A stretch of 64,000 bases of DNA, taken from assembly GCF_001672975.1 (NCBI RefSeq), contig NZ_LZKU01000163.1:1-64000 (forward strand). Reading direction: 5' to 3'. The stretch comes from Mycobacterium sp. 1465703.0 (GTDB taxonomy: Bacteria; Actinomycetota; Actinomycetes; Mycobacteriales; Mycobacteriaceae). The notes beneath the pieces are model-generated. The model did not search any database. It saw only the letters and a program-made list of their open reading frames with translations, and was not told where the DNA came from. This document shows, piece by piece, positions 25,951 through 33,751 of the stretch. How positions within the stretch are numbered: position 1 is the stretch's first letter; each line of letters starts with the position of its first letter. Both the position numbers and the translations under genes were made by a program.

Positions 25951-27144
25951 ATGACGCATTTCGAAAAAGACGCGATCTTGTCCGGCATCGGGATTTCACG
26001 CATCGGCCGCCGCACCGGCATCCCGGGCCTGGAGCTGACCATGGAGGCGGTGCGCGCCGCCATCGACGACGCAGGCCTGGCGGCGACGGACATCGACGGT
26101 ATCGCCACGCTCGGTGACACACCGGCGGCGGACGTCAACGCCCAACTGCGTATCGATGCCGCGGACTGCGGGTCGGGCTTCGGCACTGGCGGCCTGCTTT
26201 CACCGGTGATGTCGGCATGCCGCGCGGTGGCCGAACGCCGTGCCCGCCATGTCGTGGTGTATCGGACCATTCAGATGCTCGGCGGCACCGTGCCAGTCAA
26301 GCAGGAAGAGAACGCGCCCGCCCCGCCGCTGGCGCGGATGTTCGAGACACCCGAAGGCGAGCCGAAGCCGGCCGTCGGTGCGATGGACGACGTCAACGAT
26401 CTGGTTGCGGCACACGCATATTCGGCCGCCAACTGGCTGGCGCTCAACTGCCGCCGCCACATGGAGCTGTACGGGACCACCAAAGAACAGCTGGGCTGGA
26501 TCGCGCTGAACGGCAGGCGCAACGCGGCACTGAATCCTCGTGCGGTCTACCGGGATCCGATGACGATGGCCGACTACCTGGGCGCGCGGCTGGTATCCAC
26601 CCCGCTCGGGTTGCTGGACTGCGACGTCCCGATCGACGGCTCGATCGCGGTGGTGGTGTCGCATCGGGACTATGCCGCCGACTGTCCACACCGCGCGGTG
26701 AAGGTGGAAGCCATCGGCGGGTCCGACGGCGCCGGCGGCTGGTTTCACCGCGAGGACTACCCGAAGATGGCGATGTCGGATGCCGCGGCGCAGATGTGGT
26801 CGCGGACAGAGCTGACACCCGCCGACCTCCAAACCGCTCAGCTGTACGACGGATTCACCTATCTCACGCTGGCCTGGCTGGAAGCCCTTGGCATCTGCGG
26901 CGACGGCGAAGCCGGACCCTTCGTCGAGGGCGGCACCCGCATCGCCCGGGACGGCGACCTGCCGCTGAACACCTACGGCGGTCAACTCTCGGCCGGACGC
27001 ATGCACGGCTACTGGGCGCTGCACGAAGGCTGCCTGCAGCTGCGCGGCGACGCGGGGGAGCGGCAGATATCGCGGCGCCCGGAGGTCGGCGTCGTCTCCG
27101 TCGGCGGCGGGCCCGTCGCGGGGTGCATGCTACTCACCTGCTAG
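25951..27144 (+). CDS. Thiolase-like (lipid-transfer/Ltp type) protein, partner of DUF35
   Basis: About 397 residues with the thiolase superfamily fold: GIGISRIGRRTGIPGLELTMEAVRAAIDDAGL at the start, a D-G-F-T-Y-L segment and a C-terminal LNTYGGQLSAGRMHGYWALHEGCLQLRG. The reactive cysteine of true thiolases is not obvious at the usual place; CRAVAERRARHVVV lies there instead. Relatives with DUF35 partners work in side-chain cleavage (retro-aldol) of steroid-type acyl-CoAs. It is divergent from the DUF35 gene. GTG 25945 is an alternative start. Confidence 0.82.
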   Translation: MTHFEKDAILSGIGISRIGRRTGIPGLELTMEAVRAAIDDAGLAATDIDGIATLGDTPAADVNAQLRIDAADCGSGFGTGGLLSPVMSACRAVAERRARHVVVYRTIQMLGGTVPVKQEENAPAPPLARMFETPEGEPKPAVGAMDDVNDLVAAHAYSAANWLALNCRRHMELYGTTKEQLGWIALNGRRNAALNPRAVYRDPMTMADYLGARLVSTPLGLLDCDVPIDGSIAVVVSHRDYAADCPHRAVKVEAIGGSDGAGGWFHREDYPKMAMSDAAAQMWSRTELTPADLQTAQLYDGFTYLTLAWLEALGICGDGEAGPFVEGGTRIARDGDLPLNTYGGQLSAGRMHGYWALHEGCLQLRGDAGERQISRRPEVGVVSVGGGPVAGCMLLTC

Positions 27145-27162
27145 TCGAGCGATTGAGCCCAG

Positions 27163-28620
27163 ATGAGTGAGGAGCCAAGGACCGGCCAGGCGGACAAGCT
27201 CGCTTCGATCCTCGCCCGGGACATCGAAGCCGATATCGTCCGCCGCGGCTGGGCGATCGGCGAATCGCTGGGCTCCGAGCAAGCTCTGCAGCAGCGCTTC
27301 GGAGTGAGCCGGTCGGTGCTGCGCGAGGCCGTTCGCCTGGTGGAACACCACCAGGTCGCCCGGATGCGCCGCGGCCCCAACGGCGGGTTGTACATCTGCG
27401 AGCCCGATGCCGGGCCCGCCACCCGGGCGGTAGTCATCTATCTCGAATACGTCGGCACCACACTGGGCGATTTGCTCAACGCGCGTCTGGTGCTCGAGCC
27501 GCTGGCGGCCTCGCTGGCCGCCGAGCGCATCGACGAGGCCGGCATCGCACGGCTGCGGGCGGTGCTGCATGCCGAGGAGCAGTGGAAGCCCGGTTTACCG
27601 GTACCGCGCGACGAGTTCCACATCGCGCTGGCCGAGCAGTCCAAAAACCCGGTGCTGCAACTGTTTATCAACATTCTGATGCGGCTGACCACCCGCTACG
27701 CCTTGGCGTCGAGAGCGGATTCGGCAACCGAGGCCTTAGAGGCGGTCGATCATCTGCACGCACACCATTCGAAGATCGTCGCCGCCGTCACGGCCGGTGA
27801 CTCAGCGCGCGCCAAGACGCTGTCCGAGCGGCATGTCGAGGCGGTGACCGGCTGGCTGCAACAGCACCACGCCGGCAGCAAAAGCCGCGGGCGTACGACG
27901 CCTCGACGGCTCGATTCCGAGGCACCGCGCGGCAAGCTTGCTGAACTGCTGGCCGCCACCATCGGCGACGACATCGCCGCCAGTGGTCGGCGGGTGGGTT
28001 CGGTGTTCGGTACCGAGACGGCCCTGCTGGAGCGCTACCGGGTGAGCCGCGCGGTGCTGCGCGAAGCGGTGCGGCTGCTCGAGTATCACTCGATCGCCCA
28101 CATGCGCCGCGGACCCGGCGGCGGACTCGTCATCGCCGAACCTGCCGCACAGGCCAGCATCGAAACGATCGCCTTGTACCTGCAGTACCGCGACCCGAGC
28201 CGGGAAGACCTGCGCTGCGTCCGCGACGCCATCGAAATCGACAACGTCGCCAAGGTCGTCAAGCGGCTCGGCGAAGCGGAAGTGGCGGAGTTTCTGGCCA
28301 CCCACCGGTCCGGCCTGCCGGAAAACTCCCGACACACCCCCGACGACGTGCGGCACGCCATCGCCGAGGAGTTCAACTTCCACATCGGACTCGCCCAGCT
28401 CGCCGGCAACGCGCTGCTGGATCTGTTCCTCCGGATCATCGTCGAGTTATTCCGCCGGCACTGGTCGAGCACCGGTCAGGCGCTACCGACCTGGTCGGAT
28501 GTGCAGGCTGTGCACCACGCTCACCTGCGGATCGTCGACGCGGTCGGGGCCGGCGACGAGGGCGTCGCCTGCCATCGCCTCCGCCGCCATCTCGACGCGG
28601 CCGCCTCCTGGTGGCTGTAG
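27163..28620 (+). CDS. Tandem double GntR/FadR-type regulator
   Basis: 485 residues containing two full GntR-FadR proteins in one chain. Domain 1 has the winged helix LGSEQALQQRFGVSRSVLREAVRLVEHH (about residues 30-60). Domain 2 starts near residue 256 with VFGTETALLERYRVSRAVLREAVRLLEYH. Each is followed by an RRGP-x-GGL wing and a helical FCD ligand domain. Rv3060c of M. tuberculosis, of similar length and next to fadE22, has the same place. It probably senses an acyl-CoA or acid and controls the nearby fatty-acid/steroid genes. Confidence 0.88.
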   Translation: MSEEPRTGQADKLASILARDIEADIVRRGWAIGESLGSEQALQQRFGVSRSVLREAVRLVEHHQVARMRRGPNGGLYICEPDAGPATRAVVIYLEYVGTTLGDLLNARLVLEPLAASLAAERIDEAGIARLRAVLHAEEQWKPGLPVPRDEFHIALAEQSKNPVLQLFINILMRLTTRYALASRADSATEALEAVDHLHAHHSKIVAAVTAGDSARAKTLSERHVEAVTGWLQQHHAGSKSRGRTTPRRLDSEAPRGKLAELLAATIGDDIAASGRRVGSVFGTETALLERYRVSRAVLREAVRLLEYHSIAHMRRGPGGGLVIAEPAAQASIETIALYLQYRDPSREDLRCVRDAIEIDNVAKVVKRLGEAEVAEFLATHRSGLPENSRHTPDDVRHAIAEEFNFHIGLAQLAGNALLDLFLRIIVELFRRHWSSTGQALPTWSDVQAVHHAHLRIVDAVGAGDEGVACHRLRRHLDAAASWWL

Positions 28621-28675
28621 GCAAGCGATTCGAAGGCAGCCCCGAAGAAGTGAGCGTAAATGTGATTTGTCGCGC

Positions 28676-28702
28676 GGTATAACGAAGCACCGTCTGGGGT
28701 AT
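28676..28702 (+). promoter_or_regulatory. SigF-type promoter
   Basis: GGTAT at 28676-28680, a spacer of 16 nt and GGGTAT at 28697-28702 match the mycobacterial SigF pattern GGTTT-N15-17-GGGTAT with one difference. It lies about 50 bp before the start of the MEDS-HATPase gene. Confidence 0.55.
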
Positions 28703-28751
28703 TGGAAAGGGGAGGGAAGGCGACAGCCGACCCTGCAGGGGGTTGGCATAA

Positions 28752-29744
28752 GTGATTGAAAGCGAGAGCGCTGAAGTGACGGCGGCTAACGAAACCAGAC
28801 AATACGGTTTCGTCCACTCCGCATTGATTTATCACTCTCAGCAGGAATTGTTGGACCTGGTTAGGCGGTTTGTCGCCGACGGTTTGGCGCTGGACGAGGC
28901 GGTGCTGCTCGCCATGCCTCCGGAATCGTTGGCGCTGCTCCAAGGTGAGGTGTATCCCGACAACGACCTGGGCGCCGAGGTGCGCATGGTCGATATCACC
29001 GAGGCCGCACGAAATCCGAGCCGGTTCATGGCGATGGAAGGTGCGTTCATCGACGAGCACCCGGATCGGCGGGTGCGGATCGTCAGCCAACTCGCTTGGC
29101 CCGGCCGCACCGAGGAGGAGTTCATCTCCTGCATCGAGCACGAAGCGATCGTCAACGAGGCGATGGACGGTTATCCAGCGACGAGCCTGTGCCTCTACGA
29201 CGCGAGCCAGCTCGACGACGGCGTCATAGCCGACGCGCGGGCCACACATCCGATGCTGTGGGAATCCGGTGCACTGCAGCGCAGTCCGGCCTATGCCCCC
29301 CGTGACGTCCTGGAACGCTGCAACCAGCCGCTGACCGCCGGTCCCGGAGCCGTGACCTACATGGTCCGCAAGTCCGCGGACCTTCGGCCTGCTCGATCCT
29401 TCGCCGTCGACTACGCCGGCTGGATGGGGCTGTCCCAGGAGACCATCGAGGATCTGCAGTTGGTCGCCACCGAGTTGGCCACCAACAGCCTGATGTACAC
29501 CGGGGGCGCCTGCCGGTTGGCCTTCTGGCAAGACGACGGGCATCTGGTCTGCGAGGCACGCGACACCGGACGATTCGACGACCCGTTGGTGGGCCGGCTG
29601 GATCCGGGTCCGCGCGGTCCGGCGAGTCGCGGCCTATATCTGGTCAACGCGATCTCGGACTTGGTGCGCACCCATACCGCAAGGACCGGTACGACGATTC
29701 AGGCATACCTGCGGTTTGAGCTCGCGGCCAATCCGGCCGGATAA
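28752..29744 (+). CDS. MEDS-domain plus HATPase anti-sigma-factor-type protein
   Basis: 330 residues. The first 180 or so are a MEDS sensor domain (HSALIYHSQQELLDLVRRFVADGLALDEAVLLAMPP, and IDEHPDRRVRIVSQLAWPGRT). The last 130 are an RsbW-like histidine-kinase ATPase: N-box LQLVATELATNSLMYTGG, then CEARDTGRFDDPLVG and GPASRGLYLVNAISDLV. Such proteins act in SigF/SigB partner-switching by binding sigma or phosphorylating an anti-anti-sigma factor. GTG start. The SigF-like promoter in front suggests autoregulation. Confidence 0.85.
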   Translation: MIESESAEVTAANETRQYGFVHSALIYHSQQELLDLVRRFVADGLALDEAVLLAMPPESLALLQGEVYPDNDLGAEVRMVDITEAARNPSRFMAMEGAFIDEHPDRRVRIVSQLAWPGRTEEEFISCIEHEAIVNEAMDGYPATSLCLYDASQLDDGVIADARATHPMLWESGALQRSPAYAPRDVLERCNQPLTAGPGAVTYMVRKSADLRPARSFAVDYAGWMGLSQETIEDLQLVATELATNSLMYTGGACRLAFWQDDGHLVCEARDTGRFDDPLVGRLDPGPRGPASRGLYLVNAISDLVRTHTARTGTTIQAYLRFELAANPAG

Positions 29745-29860
29745 CGGTTGGAAGAACAGAGTGACTCGCTGAGAAGACACGTCCCAGCGGTCCGTTTATG
29801 CCGCTCAACGGCGGTGGCCCCGCGCCGGCAGCAGTTGCAGGAATCGCGCCGAGGGGTCTA

Positions 29861-29923
29861 ATGTCGACGCTCGTGCGTCTTTTCGAGCGTGGCGTAGTAG
29901 CTAGCACCCGCAGCGGGGTCTGA
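29861..29923 (+). CDS. Candidate leader peptide of the LeuA-domain gene
   Basis: A frame of 20 codons from ATG 29861 to TGA 29923 has a good ribosome-binding site (GAGGGG at 29851-29856, 4 nt before ATG). It encodes a Val/Arg/Ser-rich peptide ending TRSGV with two leucine codons. Its last codons overlap the first arm of the downstream hairpin and its stop codon lies in the loop, so translation would reshape the RNA. This is the layout of an attenuation leader peptide. Confidence 0.5.
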   Translation: MSTLVRLFERGVVASTRSGV

Positions 29924-29970
29924 TCCTGACCGACCCCCCGCTGTGGGTCGGAAGCTACCGCCGTCGGTCA
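29906..29970 (+). ncRNA. Pseudoknot leader (LEU-element-like)
   Basis: Stem 1 pairs 29906-29918 (acccgcagcgggg) with 29936-29948 over 13 positions, one of them G-U. Its loop contains 29927-29934 (tgaccgac), which is exactly complementary to 29963-29970 (gtcggtca) downstream, giving an H-type pseudoknot. A short competing hairpin (29966-29970 with 29978-29982) lies nearer the start codon at 29999. Conserved pseudoknots called LEU elements are described upstream of leuA in actinobacteria (comparative study by Seliverstov and colleagues); this one precedes a LeuA-domain gene. Confidence 0.65.
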
Positions 29971-29998
29971 CTCCTGCTGACCAGAAAAGACCGGCACC

Positions 29999-30505
29999 AT
30001 GACTCTTCCCGAGCGCAATCAGCTCCAAAATTTCGAATCCGCCAGTGCGTGGTTTGGCGAACGCTTCGGCGTCGCGTTACCCCGCGGGCTGCGGGAGCAG
30101 GCCGACGCGATGTCCTGGGAGAACTTCGTCGCGACCTACCGGCGCACCGCCGGTCCACTGCGGCTAGGCCACTGGGAGTGCATTGACGCTGACCGTGCCA
30201 CGACCCGAATGGGGCCGCAGGCCCGCGACTTTCGGGCGGTGATCGCCGTGGGCGATCGCATCAACACCGCCACCGCGGCCGCGGGTGGACCGGTCGCGGC
30301 TTTGACCGCGATGCTGCATGAGCGCGGAATCACCGTCGAGATCGTGAAGTTCCATCAGATGCGATCGGCAACCGGCATCGCCACTTTCATCCGCGGCAGT
30401 GACGGCCTGCGCGCCGAGTGGGCTATGGGTTGGTCAGACGAGCCGACGCAGTCGGCGTTGCGCGCGGTAATCGCTTGCGCCAACCGGCTATTCGCTGTCG
30501 AGTGA
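29999..30505 (+). CDS. Stand-alone LeuA linker and allosteric (leucine-binding) domain
   Basis: 168 residues with no catalytic barrel. The start (FGVALPRGLREQADAMSWENF) resembles the linker of 2-isopropylmalate synthase. The rest resembles its regulatory domain: AVIAVGDRINTATAAAGGPVAALTAMLHERGITVEIV, then ATGIATFIRG, then SALRAVIACANRLF, which parallels the LeuA ending SLRAVVSAVNR. In LeuA this region binds leucine for feedback inhibition. Alone it could be a leucine sensor, a partner that pairs with full-length LeuA, or a decayed duplicate. It follows a leuA-type leader. Not seen at this place in M. tuberculosis. Confidence 0.75.
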   Translation: MTLPERNQLQNFESASAWFGERFGVALPRGLREQADAMSWENFVATYRRTAGPLRLGHWECIDADRATTRMGPQARDFRAVIAVGDRINTATAAAGGPVAALTAMLHERGITVEIVKFHQMRSATGIATFIRGSDGLRAEWAMGWSDEPTQSALRAVIACANRLFAVE

Positions 30506-30558
30506 CGCTCGCCAGCCCCCCACCGCGACGACGGGGAGTGTCACCGTCGTCGGGGAAC

Positions 30559-32037
30559 TCAGAGCGGGCGCAACACAATCGGCATGCCGTCCATCGGAAT
30601 CGGCATGCCGCCGTAGTCCCAGTGCGGCTGGTAGCCCGGCCGCGCCAGCTCCAGGCGGTAGCGGCGCAACAGCCGGTGCACGACGGTCTTGACCTCCAGC
30701 TGACCGAACACCATGCCGATGCACTTGTGCGCACCACCGCCGAACGGCGCGAACGCGTACCGGTGCTTTTTGTGTTCCGAGCGCGGTTCGGCGAATCGAT
30801 CCGGGTCGAATTTGTCTGGGTCCGTCCACAATTCGGGCAGCCGGTGGTTCATGCCGGGCCAGATGGTGATGTTGGTCCCGGCCGGTATGTAGTGGCCCAG
30901 CAACTCGGTGTCGCGCACCGCCATTCGCATGTTGAACGGCAACGGGGTCACCATGCGTAACGACTCGTTCATGATGAGTTCGAGCGTTTCCAGCTTCTCC
31001 AGCGACTCGATGTCCAGCGGTCCGTCTCCGAGCCGGGCCGACTCCTCGCGCGCCCGCTCCTGCCACTCCGGGTGGGCGGCCATGTTGTAGACCATCGTGG
31101 TGGTCGTCGAGGTGGAGGTGTCGTGAGCGGCCATCATCAAGAAGATCATGTGGTTGACGATGTCCTCGTTGGTGAAGCTGTTGCCATCGTCATCTTCGGT
31201 GTGGCACAGCACCGTGAGCATGTCGTTGCCGGTGGCGTTGCGGCGATCCCTGACCCGCTCGGCGAAGTAGTCCTCCAGCAACTTGCGGGCCCGTAGGCCG
31301 CGCCACCACTTGAACGGCGGAATCGGCTGCCGGATGATCGCGCCACCGGCGCGCGTCGTCGTGGTGAACGCCTGATTGACCTTGGTGACCAGGTCATGGT
31401 CGGACCCCGGCTCGTGTCCCATGAACACCAGCGACGCGATGTCCAGGGTGAGTTCCTTCATCGCCGGGTGGAACAGGAACCGCGCGTCGTTGGTCGGCCA
31501 GTTAGCGACGATGTCGGTCGCGACCCGATCAATGTGCTCGACGTAGCCGGTCAGCCTGCTTCGGGTGAAGGCCTCCTGCATGATCCGGCGGTGGTACATG
31601 TGCTCGTCGAAGTCCAGCATCATCAGGCCGCGGTTGAAGAACGGCCCGATCACCGGGTGCCAGCCCTTCTGCGAATAGTCCTTGTTCTTGTTGGAGAACA
31701 CCGCCTGGGTGGCGTCCGGCCCCAGCGCCGTAACCGCCGGCATGATCGGCGAATCCAGATAGATCAGCGGGCCGTGGTTTCGGTAGAGATGCAACGCATA
31801 GTCCGGCCCGCCGCGGAACAGTTCGATGATGTGGCCGAGAATCGGCAGCCCGGCATCGCCCAGCACGGGTTTGAGGTCGCTGCCGGCCGGCGGTTGCGCC
31901 AGGACCTTGGTTTCCCACTCGTGGGCCAGCAGGCGCTTCTCGATGGCGCCCATGCCCGGGATGGTTTGCAGCGTCGGGGTGAACCGGCGCCGCGCCTGAT
32001 CCAGCAGGTACTGCGGGGTGCTGATGGTGGCGGTCAT
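30559..32037 (-). CDS. cyp136: Cytochrome P450 CYP136
   Basis: 492 residues from ATG 32037, the same length as M. tuberculosis CYP136A1 (Rv3059). The heme-thiolate loop is FAPFGGGAHKCIGM, the ExxR motif is NESLRMV, and the I-helix carries MMAAHDTSTST for oxygen activation. The protein is soluble, without an N-terminal anchor. The open frame continues upstream to 32901 through the regulator gene on the other strand; that extension is not real. Divergent from a TetR gene with two operators between them. Substrate unknown, probably a lipid or sterol-like molecule. Confidence 0.94.
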   Translation of the reverse strand: MTATISTPQYLLDQARRRFTPTLQTIPGMGAIEKRLLAHEWETKVLAQPPAGSDLKPVLGDAGLPILGHIIELFRGGPDYALHLYRNHGPLIYLDSPIMPAVTALGPDATQAVFSNKNKDYSQKGWHPVIGPFFNRGLMMLDFDEHMYHRRIMQEAFTRSRLTGYVEHIDRVATDIVANWPTNDARFLFHPAMKELTLDIASLVFMGHEPGSDHDLVTKVNQAFTTTTRAGGAIIRQPIPPFKWWRGLRARKLLEDYFAERVRDRRNATGNDMLTVLCHTEDDDGNSFTNEDIVNHMIFLMMAAHDTSTSTTTTMVYNMAAHPEWQERAREESARLGDGPLDIESLEKLETLELIMNESLRMVTPLPFNMRMAVRDTELLGHYIPAGTNITIWPGMNHRLPELWTDPDKFDPDRFAEPRSEHKKHRYAFAPFGGGAHKCIGMVFGQLEVKTVVHRLLRRYRLELARPGYQPHWDYGGMPIPMDGMPIVLRPL

Positions 32038-32062
32038 AAACGCTCCTTTGCGTGCCCTCCCG

Positions 32063-32076
32063 GTGACGGCCGTCAC
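32063..32076. promoter_or_regulatory. Operator 1 between cyp136 and tetR
   Basis: A perfect 14-bp palindrome, gtgacggccgtcac. Its core TGACGGC-GTCA recurs in the second operator 21 bp downstream. It lies 26 bp before the cyp136 start. Confidence 0.65.
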
Positions 32077-32096
32077 TGATTTATTACCTTCGCTGA

Positions 32097-32120
32097 CAAA
32101 CTTGACGGCTGTCAAGTTTG
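32097..32120. promoter_or_regulatory. Operator 2 between cyp136 and tetR
   Basis: A 24-bp palindrome with 10-bp arms (caaacttgac and gtcaagtttg) around ggct. It holds the same TGACGGCTGTCA core as operator 1 and sits 32 bp before the TetR start, as expected for autoregulation by the divergent repressor. Confidence 0.68.
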
Positions 32121-32151
32121 CTTTTTGCCCGGCGTGGTGCAAGGTCAGGGA

Positions 32152-32787
32152 GTGACCAGCCACCCCGCCACTCCGGAGCCGGGCGCACGAAGGCGTGGCG
32201 ACAAGCAACGCCAGGCGATCGTGCAGGCGGTGCACGAACTGCTGCAGGAAAAGCCATTTGCCGAGTTGTCGGTCAGCACCATCAGCCTGCGAGCCGGGGT
32301 GGCCCGGTCCGGCTTCTACTTCTACTTCGACTCCAAATATGCGGTGCTGGCACAACTCATGGCCGAGGCCGCCGAAGAACTCGAGGAACTCACCGAGTAC
32401 TTCGCCCCCCGCCAGGCGGGCGAATCGCCTGAGGAGTTCGCCAAGCGGATGGTCGGCAGCGCCGCGGCCGTCTATGCGCACAACGACCCCGTCGTGACCG
32501 CCTGCAACGAGGCCCGCAACACCGACGTCGAGATTCGCGATTTGCTGGATCAGCAGTTCGAGGTGGTGCTGGGCCAGATCGTCGGAATCGTCGAGGCCGA
32601 GATGAAAGCCGGGACGGCCAGTCCAATCAGTGACGACCTGCCGACACTGATCCGCACCCTGGCCGGCACCACCGCGCTGGTGCTGACCGGCGACCCGATC
32701 CTGACCGGGCGCGACAGCGACCGGGACCGACGGGTGCGAGTTCTCGAGCAGTTGTGGTTGCACGCGCTGTGGGCCGGCCGTCCCTGA
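32152..32787 (+). CDS. TetR-family regulator (Rv3058c-like)
   Basis: 211 residues from GTG 32152. The HTH is FAELSVSTISLRAGVARSGFYFYFDSKYAVLAQL near residues 37-70, followed by an all-helical ligand domain. It faces cyp136 across a region with two matching palindromes, so it very likely represses itself and cyp136. The next SDR gene on the same strand starts 31 bp downstream and may share the transcript. Confidence 0.88.
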   Translation: MTSHPATPEPGARRRGDKQRQAIVQAVHELLQEKPFAELSVSTISLRAGVARSGFYFYFDSKYAVLAQLMAEAAEELEELTEYFAPRQAGESPEEFAKRMVGSAAAVYAHNDPVVTACNEARNTDVEIRDLLDQQFEVVLGQIVGIVEAEMKAGTASPISDDLPTLIRTLAGTTALVLTGDPILTGRDSDRDRRVRVLEQLWLHALWAGRP

Positions 32788-32818
32788 GGCGGTGTTTACC
32801 GCCGGTATCGTCACGGCC

Positions 32819-33751
32819 ATGGCGCACAGGGGATCCGGGCTTTCATTCGCAGGAAAACGGTGCTTGGTCACCGGCGCGGCCAGCGGCATCGGCCGCGCCA
32901 CGGCATTACGGCTGGCCGCCCAGGGCGCTGAACTCTATTTGACCGACCGCGACCGCGACGGCCTCGAACAGACCGTGGCCGACGCGCGAGCGCTGGGTGC
33001 CCAAGTGCCCGAACATCGGGCGCTGGATATCGCCGACTATGCGCAAGTGGCCGCGTTCGCCGCCGATGTCCACGCCGCCCACCCGAGCATGGACGTCGTC
33101 CTCAACATTGCCGGCGTCTCTGCGTGGGGCACCGTCGACCGGCTGACCCACGAGCAGTGGAGCAAGATGATCGCCATCAATCTGATGGGTCCGATCCACG
33201 TCATCGAGACTTTCGTCCCGCCGATGGTGGCGGCCAAGCGGGGCGGTCATCTGGTCAACGTGTCCTCGGCGGCCGGGTTGGTGGCGCTGCCATGGCACGC
33301 CGCCTACAGCGCCAGCAAGTACGGACTGCGTGGCCTGTCCGAAGTGCTGCGCTTCGACCTGGCCAGGCACCGTATCGGGGTATCGGTCGTGGTGCCCGGC
33401 GCGGTGAACACCCCGCTGGTGAACACCGTGGAGATCGCCGGGGTGGATCGTGAAGATCCCGACGTCGCGCGGTGGGTGAGGCGATTCGCCGGCCATGCCG
33501 TATCGCCGGAGAAGGCCGCCGAGAAGATCTTGGCCGGGGTGGCCAAGAACCGATACCTGATCTACACCTCGGCCGACATCCGCGCGTTGTACGCGTTCAA
33601 AAGGCTTGCCTGGTGGCCCTACAGCGTGGCGATGCGCCAGGTGAACCAGATCTTCACCCGCGCGCTGCGGCCCGCCCCCGTCCCGCTAGTCCGGCATGAT
33701 CAGCTCGAGACGCACTCCGAGCAACCGGACCGGCCGGTCGAGCTCGAATAG
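32819..33751 (+). CDS. Short-chain dehydrogenase/reductase (Rv3057c-like)
   Basis: About 310 residues. Cofactor motif VTGAASGIGRATALRLAAQG, NIAGVSAWG, then NVSSAAGLVALPWHAAYSASKYG with the YSASK catalytic pair. A C-terminal segment (IYTSADIRALYAFKRLAWWPYSVAMRQVNQIF) looks membrane-associating, as in mycobacterial SDRs acting on lipids. ATG 32819 is preferred to the longer frame. The last 66 bp overlap the 3' end of dinB2 on the other strand. Confidence 0.86.
   Translation: MAHRGSGLSFAGKRCLVTGAASGIGRATALRLAAQGAELYLTDRDRDGLEQTVADARALGAQVPEHRALDIADYAQVAAFAADVHAAHPSMDVVLNIAGVSAWGTVDRLTHEQWSKMIAINLMGPIHVIETFVPPMVAAKRGGHLVNVSSAAGLVALPWHAAYSASKYGLRGLSEVLRFDLARHRIGVSVVVPGAVNTPLVNTVEIAGVDREDPDVARWVRRFAGHAVSPEKAAEKILAGVAKNRYLIYTSADIRALYAFKRLAWWPYSVAMRQVNQIFTRALRPAPVPLVRHDQLETHSEQPDRPVELE

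Noticed and set aside
25892..26122. N-terminal extension of the DUF35 gene
   Set aside because: Arg/Pro-rich residues without homology that would overlap the divergent thiolase-like gene.
32038..32901. In-frame extension of the P450 gene to a 780-residue protein
   Set aside because: It runs antisense through the TetR gene and the double operator. From ATG 32037 the protein has exactly the family length of 492.
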